DNA from: Epiperipatus broadwayi | Lineage: Eukaryota; Onychophora; Udeonychophora; Euonychophora; Peripatidae | Direction: 5' to 3' | DNA: 64,000 nucleotides | Assembly: GCA_028023455.1 (NCBI GenBank) | Contig: JAQFVV010012420.1 | Coordinates: 2,478,001-2,542,000, forward strand | Part shown: positions 11,856 to 22,526 of the stretch, one piece after another | Position numbering within the stretch: position 1 is the stretch's first letter | Layout: each line of letters starts with the position of its first letter | The notes under the pieces: generated by a model | Database searches by the model: none | What the model was told of the DNA's origin: nothing | The model's input: only the letters and a program-made list of their open reading frames with translations | Program-made: the position numbers and the translations under genes

Positions 11856-12360
11856 AATTAATATTGGAAGTATGTGAAATTATTTATGATCCCATTTTAA
11901 TTAAATGAAGTAAAGTTAATGAGATAAAAAGTGTTGAATAATCAGAATTTATTTTTATAACAATAATATGAATTGAAAAAAAATTTGAACAAAGTTTTTT
12001 TTAAAAATCTGTTTTTTATAAACTGTTAATGAAAAATGTAGCCATATACCATGATCATTATGAAATATTTTTTTTAGTAATATTGTCTACATGATAAAAA
12101 TTATTTATTTTTACTTTGATGCAGTTTACATAGATTTTCTATAGATGATGCCTTTCTAATGATAGTATTATTTTATGTAGCATGCATTTTCATATATATT
12201 AAACGGGTGGGTTGTAGATCGAATAGGAAACCAAATCTTACATAAAGTTTATTCTTCAATAAAAATAGAAATTGTGAAAAGCAAAATTGTAAGACTTCTT
12301 TTATAGAAAATATGACACTATTATAACATTATTTATTATATTTAAATTTGATCTACTCCA
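11856..12360. other. AT-rich non-coding DNA
   Basis: Nothing recognised. Confidence 0.5.
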
Positions 12361-12660
12361 ACTGCAATTTAATTATTGCACCACATCGGTCCCTTAGGCA
12401 GAGAAGCATAATACCCAGAGGGTACCTATGACCAGGCCAAAGCTATATAAGATATAAAACTGCAACCACATTTGCAGGCCATAGATCTTCTCGACTGCTA
12501 TATTCAACACCTGTCATTCAGAGTACTTTTTTGTTTCGAAGTAAACTTCAGGTGCCAGTTAATTACAGTAAGGAACTAACATACTCTGAATAACAGCAAC
12601 TAATTCAGTGCCTAAGAAATCCCAACTAGCTCAATGGAAACAAGTGGAATAAACTATATG
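12361..12660. other. GC-richer island, unassigned repeat remnant
   Basis: Base composition rises sharply compared with both flanks (blocks such as CGGTCCCTTAGGCAGAG and AGAGGGTACCTATGACC). Within it CATTCAGAGTA near 12516 and TACTCTGAATA near 12592 form an inverted pair about 65 bp apart. This looks like a transposon or SINE remnant, but I do not recognise the family and see no open frame. Confidence 0.4.
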
Positions 12661-15600
12661 TCTAACTTTGCTAAATTGTTTTTAGTGGTGTGCCACTACT
12701 TTTTTATATTTGAATGATTGTATACTGAGAATTTAAAACATTGGAAAATCTGTAATCATTATCATATGAGGGCACCACTAGGAAAAGAACCTAGAACCAC
12801 GAAATTAGAAAAATCTTATTTTCGCGGTTGATAATTTGTATACATATGACAGATCAACTAAATTCTTCTCCACAATCCCATTTCAATATGGACAGATTTA
12901 ATACAGAACAAATGCAAAAAAACAAAAACAAATACACTTTCATAACCTTTAACCAATGATATGCTTTATTATAGTTTATTCTTCTTTTATTCAAGACCAT
13001 TAACAAAACAAATCGCTAATAACCCTCCCCCTCTACCTTCCTTTCCTCTTTTTTTCTACTCTTGACATAACTAATGTGACCTTTCTCTTTTTTTAAAAAC
13101 AAACAAACAAAGGCAAAGAGCAATATATATTTCGTTCTTGAAGGAACATGCGCTTTTACTTAAATAAGTGTCCAAACCGATCCAAATCTGGCCCGGTATT
13201 GGGACTAAGCAACTTACTATTAGGAGTAAGTTATAACACAAACTCCTACCCTCTCTTTCAATATTTTCTCAACCCTTAATACTTTTCATTTTGCTTTCTA
13301 AATCATTTTTACTTCTATTCTGATAACATTCTCTTGGATTCACTTATGGGATTATTATCTTTTCTTAATCTCATCCAATAGTCCTGAAAATTTAGTCAAA
13401 ATTTAACTAAACCATTCATAAAAAAAATTAAAACATACAAATAATTTACATATTTTAACTAAACAAATTAATTAATGTAGATATAAACATTATTAATATT
13501 AAAAAAAATCCCTTTCTATTGTCATGACTCATAGTTCATTAATTTTGTTAAATGCAATCCTAAACATATGCTTAGAGTTCACTAATGTCTATAGTTCAAT
13601 CAATAAACAAAGTTTCTGTTACCCTGATTGATCAGTGCATGCCAATAAGCATTTCTTCGTATCTCTTGGGAGTTGATTCTCAGCCACTAATTTTGTTCTA
13701 TGGCTAGCTCCACTTTCTCCTATGTGGTTTGATGTTCCTTGAGGCGGTTTCATGGTTCAATGAAGATCTAGGAATAGATCAGTGCCCTGGCTGGGGATGG
13801 ATTCTATTTCGTTTAGCCTTCAAACATTTTTATTTCCATTTTTTTTATATAATAGTTCTTTTTTTTATTAAGAACACTAATAATTATTTCCACAATAGGT
13901 TTTTCTATCTATTTATAGTCCTTTTCTTCATTGTCCTTTTTTTTGATCATGTTCCCGGCCAGTGATTGCATTCCTTTAATTTTTTTGTTTTTAACACCTT
14001 GCTAACCAGAAGTCATGACAATAGAATTAATTACAAGTCTTTTCTCTTTCCCCTCCCTTCATATTAAAAAAATTAAAATAATTAATTACAAAATTGCTTC
14101 CAAAAACTTTTAAATTTTTTCTATCACTTTCGATTTAATCTCTCAATCCAATTAAAAAACAACAACTAATCTACCATTGTATTGTTGTTGTTTTTTCTTT
14201 TTTTAAAATCCCAATAAGAAAAACTAATAAATAATACCAAAAACTTACTATAAAAAACTAATAAATAATACCAAAAAAAACTTCCTATACACACAGCTTT
14301 TATTTCATATTTTCCACCAAATATATATGTGTATATACATATATTTACATACACACAGAGAATATAACATGAGCCGATCGAAATTATCAGCTCAGTGGTA
14401 TAATTAAAGAATCGATTGACAGTGATACAAATACCTTATTTTAAATAAAATGTTTAATATAATCTTATCTAATTATAAAATTCCTTTTATTAAATAAACA
14501 ATGATAATAACCACACACATTCTTAATGAAACACACAATAGTAATATAATATAAACATAAAGTATTAAAGATAAGTACAAAATACATAATGCACACACAT
14601 TCTATCATATGAGCTGTTGGTTTATATAATTTGTCAAAGTTCTACTGCTAAAGTTTATTATATCAACCAGCACATAAATAGTTCATTTTATGCTGGCTAT
14701 AGATTTCATTTATTAGATTGACTCTGTGAGGCTTCAAAGATTGCAATGGCTACATTAATTAATATCAAGAATTGGAATAAGAAAATGTTATTATCTGCAG
14801 GATTTTTGAATGTGATGGCTTCAAATTATTTACTGCTGTGTGTGTTTTACTAACTGGTTGGATTTTAGGCATCTGTTGCAGTCCTGGGCTACTTCTATTT
14901 AGGCCGTTAGACATTCCTGGTGGCTTCAAATTATTAGAGGGGCAGACTACTGATGTTCTTGCAGATGGAGATTGGAGCTCATTGCATACTCCAAAAACTG
15001 CTTAACATTGCATTGTATTCATTGGAAAATAAGTCTAATATGTGATTGACTTTAGATACATGAATGACTAGATATGTGAATGACTCTAGATATGTGAAAA
15101 TACCACCTGATGAAATTTTCGGTTCTATTTATATGATAATTTTGTTATTATCCTTTATAATTAGTTTTTAAATTTGTCCACTGCTTTGATTAAATTCTTT
15201 TGATAAGATGCCATTTAACTAATCCTGTTGTTTATGGATTTTAATTAGTAATCATTGCTAATCCTGTTTTTATATAGCTTATGAGTATATGCAATCTTTG
15301 AGGGAAATTTTTACTTATAAACTTTCACATATTTTTAATATTTAACTTTCATATTTTATTTTTTTAACATACACACATTTTACTATTTCTTTATGTTTAC
15401 AATCAACTCGTTATGCACACATATATTTTATTTTAACTAAATAAATGAAAAGAGAGATTTTTCTTTTTTTTTAGTTTTTAAGATTTCTTTTTTTTTCTTT
15501 AATATTTTAAATTTTCTCAGTTCCACTCCCCCTCAGGCTAATTGCATTTTCTTTAATAAACTAAATTTCTAAGTACACTTTCTTAATTTATTCTACAGTT

Positions 15601-15840
15601 TAGTTTTTGCTAAGTTAAATCCCCCCCTCTAATTACTCTTTAAACTTTTATAGATTTCTTCTTTTTTCCAAATGAGATATTTTAATTTCAAAATCTTTGT
15701 TATTTAAATGTATGATTTTATTTAATAGTTGCAAACAACAATTTTATATGAAGTGCTATTCATTAGTGGTACAATATATATAATATTTAAAAACATGTAA
15801 ATTTTCTATGTTAAACTTAATGTAATTAGAAAGGACTTTA
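12661..15840. other. Non-coding DNA with pyrimidine-rich and moderately GC-rich patches
   Basis: The patch around 13020-13330 is pyrimidine-rich and includes a small hairpin AACTTACT/AGTAAGTT near 13209-13231. The patches 13620-13810 and 14690-15010 are less AT-rich than their surroundings and may be old repeat remnants. No reading frame has recognisable features. The 78-codon frame at 13729 becomes a poly-Phe/Ile composition and is not convincing. Confidence 0.4.
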
Positions 15841-15915
15841 TCTCAGACATTCAAGGTGTCTACAGCTATCCATTCCATCTTATACAACTGATACACATGA
15901 CCACATATACATATT
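15841..15915 (+). repeat. Fragment of fold-back family FB-A (terminal segment)
   Basis: The text from CAGCTATCCATTCCATCTT to ACACATGACCACATATAC matches the terminal arm of the FB-A family at 1150-1200 and 2010-2070. Only this one arm end is present. Confidence 0.65.
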
Positions 15916-16515
15916 GTAAATGAAAACTTATTTATTATAATGCAGAAAAACTCTCTAATGATAAATAAGAATAAAACCTATAAACAATTTCCAATGCAGC
16001 AATATGTAAAGGAATAGTAGTATTCCCTTGTTGGACAAACTAAATATAAAGGAAACTATTCTAATAATGAATAAAATTCATAAATGATAGTATAAAATAA
16101 TATACTGCTCATCATGCTAGAAAACTAAAACCATGAATGGAACTGACAATCAGTTAATGCCCTCAGATTAGGTAACTCCATATGTACTGAAAATATTATA
16201 ACTTAGCAGTGCTAACTGGCCTGCAAACTAAATGCATTAGATATTTGGGAAAATATAATTATGAACCAAATAGTTTTTTTCCACTTATATATTACATATT
16301 TGGACAATTCAAATATACTAAATAATATATTCAGACATTTAAAATGTAATGAGTAAATAAATAAAATAGTCACAAATGGTTTTATAGTAGTATATATCTA
16401 CATGTACAGTGGACATAAATTTATAAAGAGTGCCAATGAATCCATATGCATGCTCTTGACTGGCAAAGAAAAGAAAATGTATTAACTGTTTTATTGGATA
16501 GTGAAGTATCACCTG
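15915..16515 (+). repeat. Dispersed repeat, copy 1 (pair with 32739-33275)
   Basis: About 550-600 bp align with 32739-33275 in the same orientation. Shared blocks include GGAAACTATTCTAATAATG, TACTGCTCATCATGCTAGA, TGTACTGAAAATATTATAAC, TAATTGGCCTGCAAA (TAACTGGCCTGCAAA here) and AAAGAGTGCCAATGAATCC. The two copies differ by scattered substitutions and small indels. No protein is encoded. The hAT pair begins just after this copy, so the repeat was probably present before those insertions. Confidence 0.8.
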
Positions 16516-16530
16516 TAATATACTATAGAG

Positions 16531-17399
16531 CAGTGGTGCCCAACCTTTAACTTGACGCGAGCCAGTTGAGAATTTAAAAAAATTTGGGGAGCCACAATTA
16601 TATATTACATTTTTCATATTACATTTATAAACATGGTACTTGGGTACTAAACCTGCAATGTAGGGAGATAGGTGGGGGGGGATGGCCTATTCACATTGGT
16701 ATCAATCCGCCGTTTCTAATGTGGCCAAAATAACGTGTACACGGATCTTTCTCGATGAAAACATCAATATATACAGCAAAATATATATGTGTACATGAAT
16801 CTATCTCGATAAAAACAACTATTTACAGCACTAAACATCAATATATATATACAGCAAAATATATACGTGTACATGGATAAAAACAACTGTTTACAGCACT
16901 AAACATCGATATATACAGCAAAATATATACGTGTACATGGATCTATCTCGATAAAAACTATTTCCAGCACTAAACACAATATATATACAGCACCAAACCA
17001 AACGTCTACAAGGATCTTTCTCGATAAAAACAACAATATATACAAGAGCACTAAACACAATATATATATATAGCACCAAACCAAACGTGTACAGCAAAAA
17101 AAAAAAAATGGTGTAATATGTTAAAAAGAAAAAAAAATGTAAATACATTTTATTTATTAAAAATTTGGTAACATACATATAAATTACAATTACAGGAAAA
17201 ATATATTTTATTTAATGTGAAACCTGACACTGCATATCGTTATTGTTTGTATTGTAAAAATGTTTATTTTTTAGTGTGTGCATGTGCCATCAAGAAACAT
17301 AAAATATTTTATCAATTTTTTTGAAGAGTGCAATTCGAGCCACATTAAACAGTTATGCGAGCCACATGTGACTCGCGAGCTACGGGTTGGGCATCCCTG
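16531..17399. mobile_element. hAT-superfamily non-autonomous element A, 869 bp
   Basis: It starts CAGTGGTGCCCAACC and ends with the inverted form (GGTTGGGCATCCCTG), the terminal inverted repeat style of hAT/Charlie elements. It is flanked by exact 8-bp duplications CTATAGAG at 16523-16530 and 17400-17407, which also fit the hAT target preference nTnnnnAn. The subterminal sequences GCGAGCCAG...GAGCCACA and GAGCCACATGTGACTCGCGA are of the GAGCCACA type common in such elements. No transposase is encoded. The interior 16735-17090 is a degenerate minisatellite. Confidence 0.92.
16735..17090. repeat. Degenerate tandem repeat inside hAT element A
   Basis: About five irregular units, each built from GTGTACATGGATCTATCTCG, ATAAAAACAAC, a TTTACAGCACTAAACA block and an ATATATACAGCAAAAT block, follow one another with deletions between units. 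Unit length is about 70-80 bp but uneven. The open frames on the minus strand here (16891-17178) are products of this repeat, not genes. Confidence 0.75.
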
Positions 17400-17407
17400 C
17401 TATAGAG

Positions 17408-18177
17408 CAATGGTCTTCAACCCTTGGTTCACAGACCGGTACCAGTCTGCAGAAGTTTTCTGCCGGTCCATACTAGGCTGGCAGGAAAGTTTGTAATAAC
17501 AAAATAATAAGAGTTAAACTTTTAATTAATATAAACAATTTTTATTTATTTTTTCATCTCATTTTTACCCAATTAAAAAAAAAGAAACAGAATGAAAACA
17601 AAATATAATCAATCATACATAAATTAATTTGTTTTTCTAGTTATCACAGATGTTTATGGGGGGGAGGGGGTAGAATTACATTTTTTATTATTTTTCTAAA
17701 AAAATTCAAAATTAAAAAAAAAAGTTTTTTATTATACAAACTCCATATATATAACTTCATCTTGTATATTTAACATTAAATACAGATATTACATTTATCA
17801 TAATCATTGTCGTAATTACACTAGCTGTGATATTTCCCAACATTCAGGTAAATAACAATTTATTCTTGCATGTTTTAACAATGAAATAATAAATGTAGAA
17901 TTGCAAGCACATTAATGAGAATGATTCTTATTGTACTGTTTTTTGTAGTAGTATGACTGTGCAACTCGAGAGTGTTCAGCATGTAAAGAATAATCAACAC
18001 CATTACAATACACAGTAACTAGTGTGCTGTTTTGATCAGTTATAACAATTATGTTCATCTAAGGCTAAGCAGTTTACATCTTTAAGAAAAATTATCTATA
18101 AACTTCTGTCAGTCCGCGAAACCTTATCCTTATTTTTGCCAGTCCGTAGGTGTGAAAAGGTTTGAAGAACTGAACTG
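17408..18177. mobile_element. hAT-superfamily non-autonomous element B, 770 bp
   Basis: It starts CAATGGTCTTCAACCC with ACAGACCGGTACCAG just inside, and its other end reads, in inverted form, CAGTTCAGTTCTTCAAACC with CGGACTGG inside. The termini are imperfect but of the hAT/Charlie type (ACCGG subterminal motif). It is flanked by CTATAGAG at 17400-17407 and 18178-18185, the same octamer that flanks element A, so the middle octamer is shared. No transposase. It contains a poly-G run near 17655-17670. Confidence 0.85.
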
Positions 18178-18455
18178 CTATAGAGTAAGATAAATTATTT
18201 ATATAAATGATTCATGCAAGAGTAAATCAAAACACCTATTGTTAATAACAACAACATAAATTTATTAAAATAAACATCCACACAAATGTAGTGATTAGAA
18301 CAAATAATAATTTATAACAGCAATTAACACTCTATAATGTGCATTTATAATTCATTTATAGTTCACACACACTATAATATAATTAAATGTGACATATGTT
18401 TTATAATTAAAAATTATCAATACATATTTTCCTGAAGGTATATGATGATGATATA

Positions 18456-19528
18456 CACCTGGGTCTCTTTTTACGCGGACTTATTTAACACAATTTTGAA
18501 GTTACGCGATCCATGTTTCACCGAAAGTCGAACTCCGATAATGCGCTATTACTTTAAATAATAAATTTTGCGCACTTACGTTATATTGAAAGTAGTAGCA
18601 CATTATTGGAATTTGACTTTCATCTTAGTAATTTCAATATTTTCAGTGCTTTATAATAGTAAGATTTTATGCAATAATGAAATTAAAATCATGATTTCCA
18701 CATTTTATGTATACACACATTAAATTTTACAAGATTATAATGTAAATTTGTTCAAACATTGTGTGTGTTAATTTTGCATTTTAAATCACATTCTGTTTTT
18801 GCTTTTTAAAAAAGAACGTAATCAATTATTAATCATTTAGTGTCCACAAATTAATTTTTAAAAGGTCAGTAATAGCAGTGGGCACAATTAAATTTGACAA
18901 TTAAAAATTAAAATCTGATTTTTAATTGTAATTAACAATTTAAAAATTACTTACGGCGACTTGAAATTAACGTCATGTGAAATTTGATTTTTAAACGGAA
19001 TTGAAAATTAAAGTCAAAAATAAGAATTTAATTTTTAGTTGTTAGTTTCATAAACAATTAATAAAATCATCATCTCAAAGATTAATTACTAATTACGTTG
19101 TCACCAGAAAACCATTGACACAACATGAGTGTGAAGTTGGCACTAGTTGTTTGCAAACGAACATGTTTTTCGGCAAATAGCTATAATAATTAAAATGTGT
19201 ATAAAAAAATGTAAATTACTGTACTGTAAATTATGCATAAAAATATATTATTTTGAATAAAATTAAATATTATAGTTAAAAAAAGTTTGTCTTGTATCAT
19301 TTTTTTTCAAATTTGAAATTTTTTATTAGTCATATTTTATTTCCTTATTTTTTTTTTTGCACGAATTTTAAAGTAATTTTACGTTGGTGCTTTGCTTTTA
19401 CGCGAATTTTGAAAAATCACAGACTGGATCCCCCCCTTTTTCAATGTAAGTTATATCTATTTTTGCATGATTTCATTTGCACGTGTTTTCTGAGGAACCT
19501 ATCTATCACGTAAAACGAGACTCAGGTG
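18456..19528. mobile_element. pogo/Tigger-like (Tc1-mariner order) non-autonomous element, about 1.07 kb
   Basis: The ends are inverted repeats: CACCTGGGTCTCTTTTTACG at 18456 and, read inverted from 19528, CACCTGAGTCTCGTTTTACG. TA dinucleotides flank both ends (18454-18455, 19529-19530), as expected for a TA target duplication. Subterminal motifs with TTACGCGA (near 18515 and again near 19400) resemble the repeated ACGCGA words of pogo/Tigger elements. The interior is AT-rich and has no transposase. The 73-codon frame at 19292 is not recognisable as one. Confidence 0.75.
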
Positions 19529-19538
19529 TATTAGATTT

Positions 19539-19714
19539 GATATATGTTGGACTATTTCCATTATCTATCAGTAAATGTTGAATGTATAGAAATTTATTTA
19601 AACTTTTCAAATACAAACAATTTGTTAGTAATAACACACAAACAGACAACACAGGTTATAATTACACAATGTTTTGAGTAGTAGTATTCTCCATTCTTCT
19701 TCAGGTGTTGCTGG
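19539..19714. repeat. Terminal repeat of the Penelope-like element, distal copy
   Basis: This segment is the reverse complement of 28303-28486, with shared text including CATTCAACATTTACTGATAGAT, AACAAATTGTT, GACAACACAGGTTA and CTCCATTCTTCTT (each read on the appropriate strand). It lies beyond the 3' end of the Penelope endonuclease remnant. Read in element sense (minus), it contains CTGAAGA and, 15-20 bases on, CAAAAC, where the partner copy has GAAAC. This is a weak hammerhead-like arrangement. Confidence 0.75.
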
Positions 19715-19934
19715 CCTGATCAGTGAAAGTATTCACATAGGAGTCATACTCACTCCTTTAGATTCTCAAATATCAAATTTATGGCAAACACTCCTACCAA
19801 CTGAGTATCCTGCCAAAGGCAATAGATAGTAGAAATTTTATATATGTATATATGAGAGTTGATTCACATCCTCCTGAATCCTTCAATTTTTTTATATTAA
19901 TTTATTCTAAGAGCAAGGTTATTGCCACACTGGG

Positions 19935-20044
19935 TTAATTTATAGGATTATTTGCCATTGTCATATGAGCAGCTTCCTTGAATTTTCTTCTTTTCACATT
20001 TTCCTCTCTATCCAATATTTTTGTATTTTCCCAATTCAACATAT
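19935..20044 (-). pseudogene. Penelope-like element, C-terminal end of GIY-YIG endonuclease
   Basis: Read on the minus strand from 20044, the peptide includes NWENTKILDREEN and RRKFKEAAHM, ending at a stop at 19935-19937. The pattern of a Trp-containing segment, a Leu-Asp/Glu-Arg-Glu-Asn block and an Arg/Lys-rich helix with Glu-Ala is the C-terminal part of the GIY-YIG endonuclease domain in Penelope-like elements. Its N-terminal partner is at 27410-28260, on the other side of the LTR retrotransposon. The reading phase on the two sides agrees if a single ATAT is counted, which shows the LTR element split this domain. Confidence 0.85.
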
Positions 20045-22526
20045 TGTACCGGTATAAATTCACCACGCTTACTCATACACAGTACCCGAGTTCAAACCCA
20101 GTCCACGTTTAAGAATAAATTCCAAAACGCCAACTAAATTCAAACCCAAACCCCGGTATGACCACCCGATGATGACTTTATAACAGCACGGGGTTATCCC
20201 TTTTCTAGCTCAGCTTAGAACATGGACAAAATTCTTACAGTTAATGATAAATAGATTTATTAGACTATAGATACTGGGACGGTCATTTATGTGACGTATA
20301 TATTTAAGTTGCCAATACAGACAGTAAGTGGCTAAATAGACTTAGAGAGTAATAAAGGTGGAGGACACAAAAATTTAGATTAAATAAAATGTTTAATAAG
20401 CAAAATATAAAGCATATAAATATAGTGTTAAATAAGACAAATAGAAAGCACATAAATATAATGTTATATAATGGAAATATACAGCATATAAATATAATGT
20501 TAACAGTACGGTAAGACTTCCATGAATCCTCTTGTATTTGGCTACTAGTCTTTAGTAAACGTTTTATTTAGTAAACAAACTTATGCCAATAGCTGGGTAG
20601 TTAAATGATTGACGGGTGGTTAAGAGAATCAGAGTATTTGAGCACTGGAAAAATATTTATTTAAAGATTTTTATTAACTTATTTTATTAGAATAGGCTCG
20701 AGCCGTTACGTAGACGAACAGTTGGAGAATGGTTTTATAGAAAGACGACATAAAGGTAGATGCTGGTGGTTTTATATAAATACGACATGGAAGATAGATG
20801 AACTGGTGGTTGCCTGGATTCAAAAGCCCTACAGTAATCAATTGCGGTGCATTAACGGAATACCGGGCGGCTTGTTCTTTGACAAGGCTTAATGCCCCCA
20901 AGTAGTTCCGGGACACGACAACCAGCCGGGGTCATTTCGAACCCCAGTGATCCAAGAGATTACCGGGAAAGAAAAACTGCTTTCATTCCCCAATGGTAGA
21001 ATGGCGAGACGCTAACTTCAGCGAAGGGAAGGCATTGCCACAGACGTGAAGGACGAATACTTGAAGCGGATTTTTTAAAAGAAATTATATAAAACCTGGA
21101 ATCTATTAGTTGTTTTACGCCACAGGCTGAGATCCTTACCCCAATAAAATGTAGCGGACTTAAACTGACGGTGACAACTAATTAGTTAAATTTACTCTGA
21201 AACCTAACCCTTCGGTTAACAGTAGCGATAGTATCAATTATTCAGTGATTATTTCTCATATTATACATAACATTAATGAACACTTTGAAACTATTATATA
21301 TATATTTAATATTGAAACTTAGATTGTAATTTTATAACAACTTAACATAGAATAATAAAGTGACTTAACATTTATCAACTCGGAATGTGAAAGAATATTT
21401 AATTCAGAAAATGAAATTACTTTTAAAATTAAATTGATCACTATTACACACTAGTTTACACAGAATTGGAAATATTACTATTGGCAATGTTTGTCTATGA
21501 AATAAGCAACATAAGAAAATATAAATGCTCAGTTGAATATTATTACTATTAATTACAATTTTATAAATGATTTCTAAAGACTAGAGCGAGGATTAAAAAA
21601 GAAAGGAAATTACTGACAGGTTAAACAATAGCATATAAATGACATAAAATACATGTGATTTGTTTGATTGATAACATTAAGCACAAGAAATTAAAGTTCG
21701 TGTAACCAAGTTCTCTCTTTCTTCATCCAGTGGCTTGTGATGAGTGGGCATTTTTGAAAGTTATTTGTAAGGCTAGTAAATTTGAGATTGGAAGTTGGAA
21801 ATTCTGAAGTTATGAAATGATCAAAGCACGAGATCCATATTGGCGGCAGACAGCTCCGGCACTTAGCCCATGAACATGGCGATTCACTGATAAACTCTTA
21901 ATAATAAGGTTTGAATTTACTCAACGCTGTGTTGTCTCGAGACCTTCTCTCACCACGACCAAGTTAGAATGTCTGTTTTTCTCTAAAGTAGCCACTGCTG
22001 ACCTTTCCGACTTGTTTTGTTTTAGCTCCGCCTACTTTCTCTAGCCTCTAGCGATGCAGCTTGACCAACAATCAATTATCTGTTTTTAGCAATCTTTTAA
22101 TTTAATATGCCATTTTAAACGATACATTAATTACATATAAAAATCCTTACTAATTTTGAATACAACTTAATTGCTCTGAACATTTGTGCAATTAGATTTT
22201 AATTAAAAAACTGATCAAAGGAATGCGATTTTGATCAGTATTTTAGACGACTTTATACAATTTTAAAACTAAAATTTAAAACAAATACCCACACTGAAAC
22301 TTTAAATTAAATGATATAAATTCACAAACCACCAACGAATATTATTTCATGGTTTGTGACATTTATATACGGAAACTTTACATATTTATTTATAAACTAT
22401 AGAATATATAACTAATTTATATTATAACTTAAAATAGACAAAATCTCACTGCGGGCGAACAGTAGTTTGAATTACCGTACATAAAAACACCTGAAGCAAG
22501 ATCGGTTCTCCGATCTGTCTGTTTCA
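20045..22526 (-). repeat. Long terminal repeat, copy 1 (2482 bp)
   Basis: TG...CA ends, direct copy of 25012-27409. On the proposed minus orientation this is the 3' LTR. It is the longer copy and reads cleanly where the other copy has short gaps. Apparent reading frames within it (for example 20674-20916) are not supported as genes because the same frame is broken in the other LTR. Confidence 0.9.

Noticed and set aside
16891-17178. Overlapping minus-strand frames with repeated Tyr/Ile/Phe text
   Set aside because: Produced by the minisatellite inside hAT element A.
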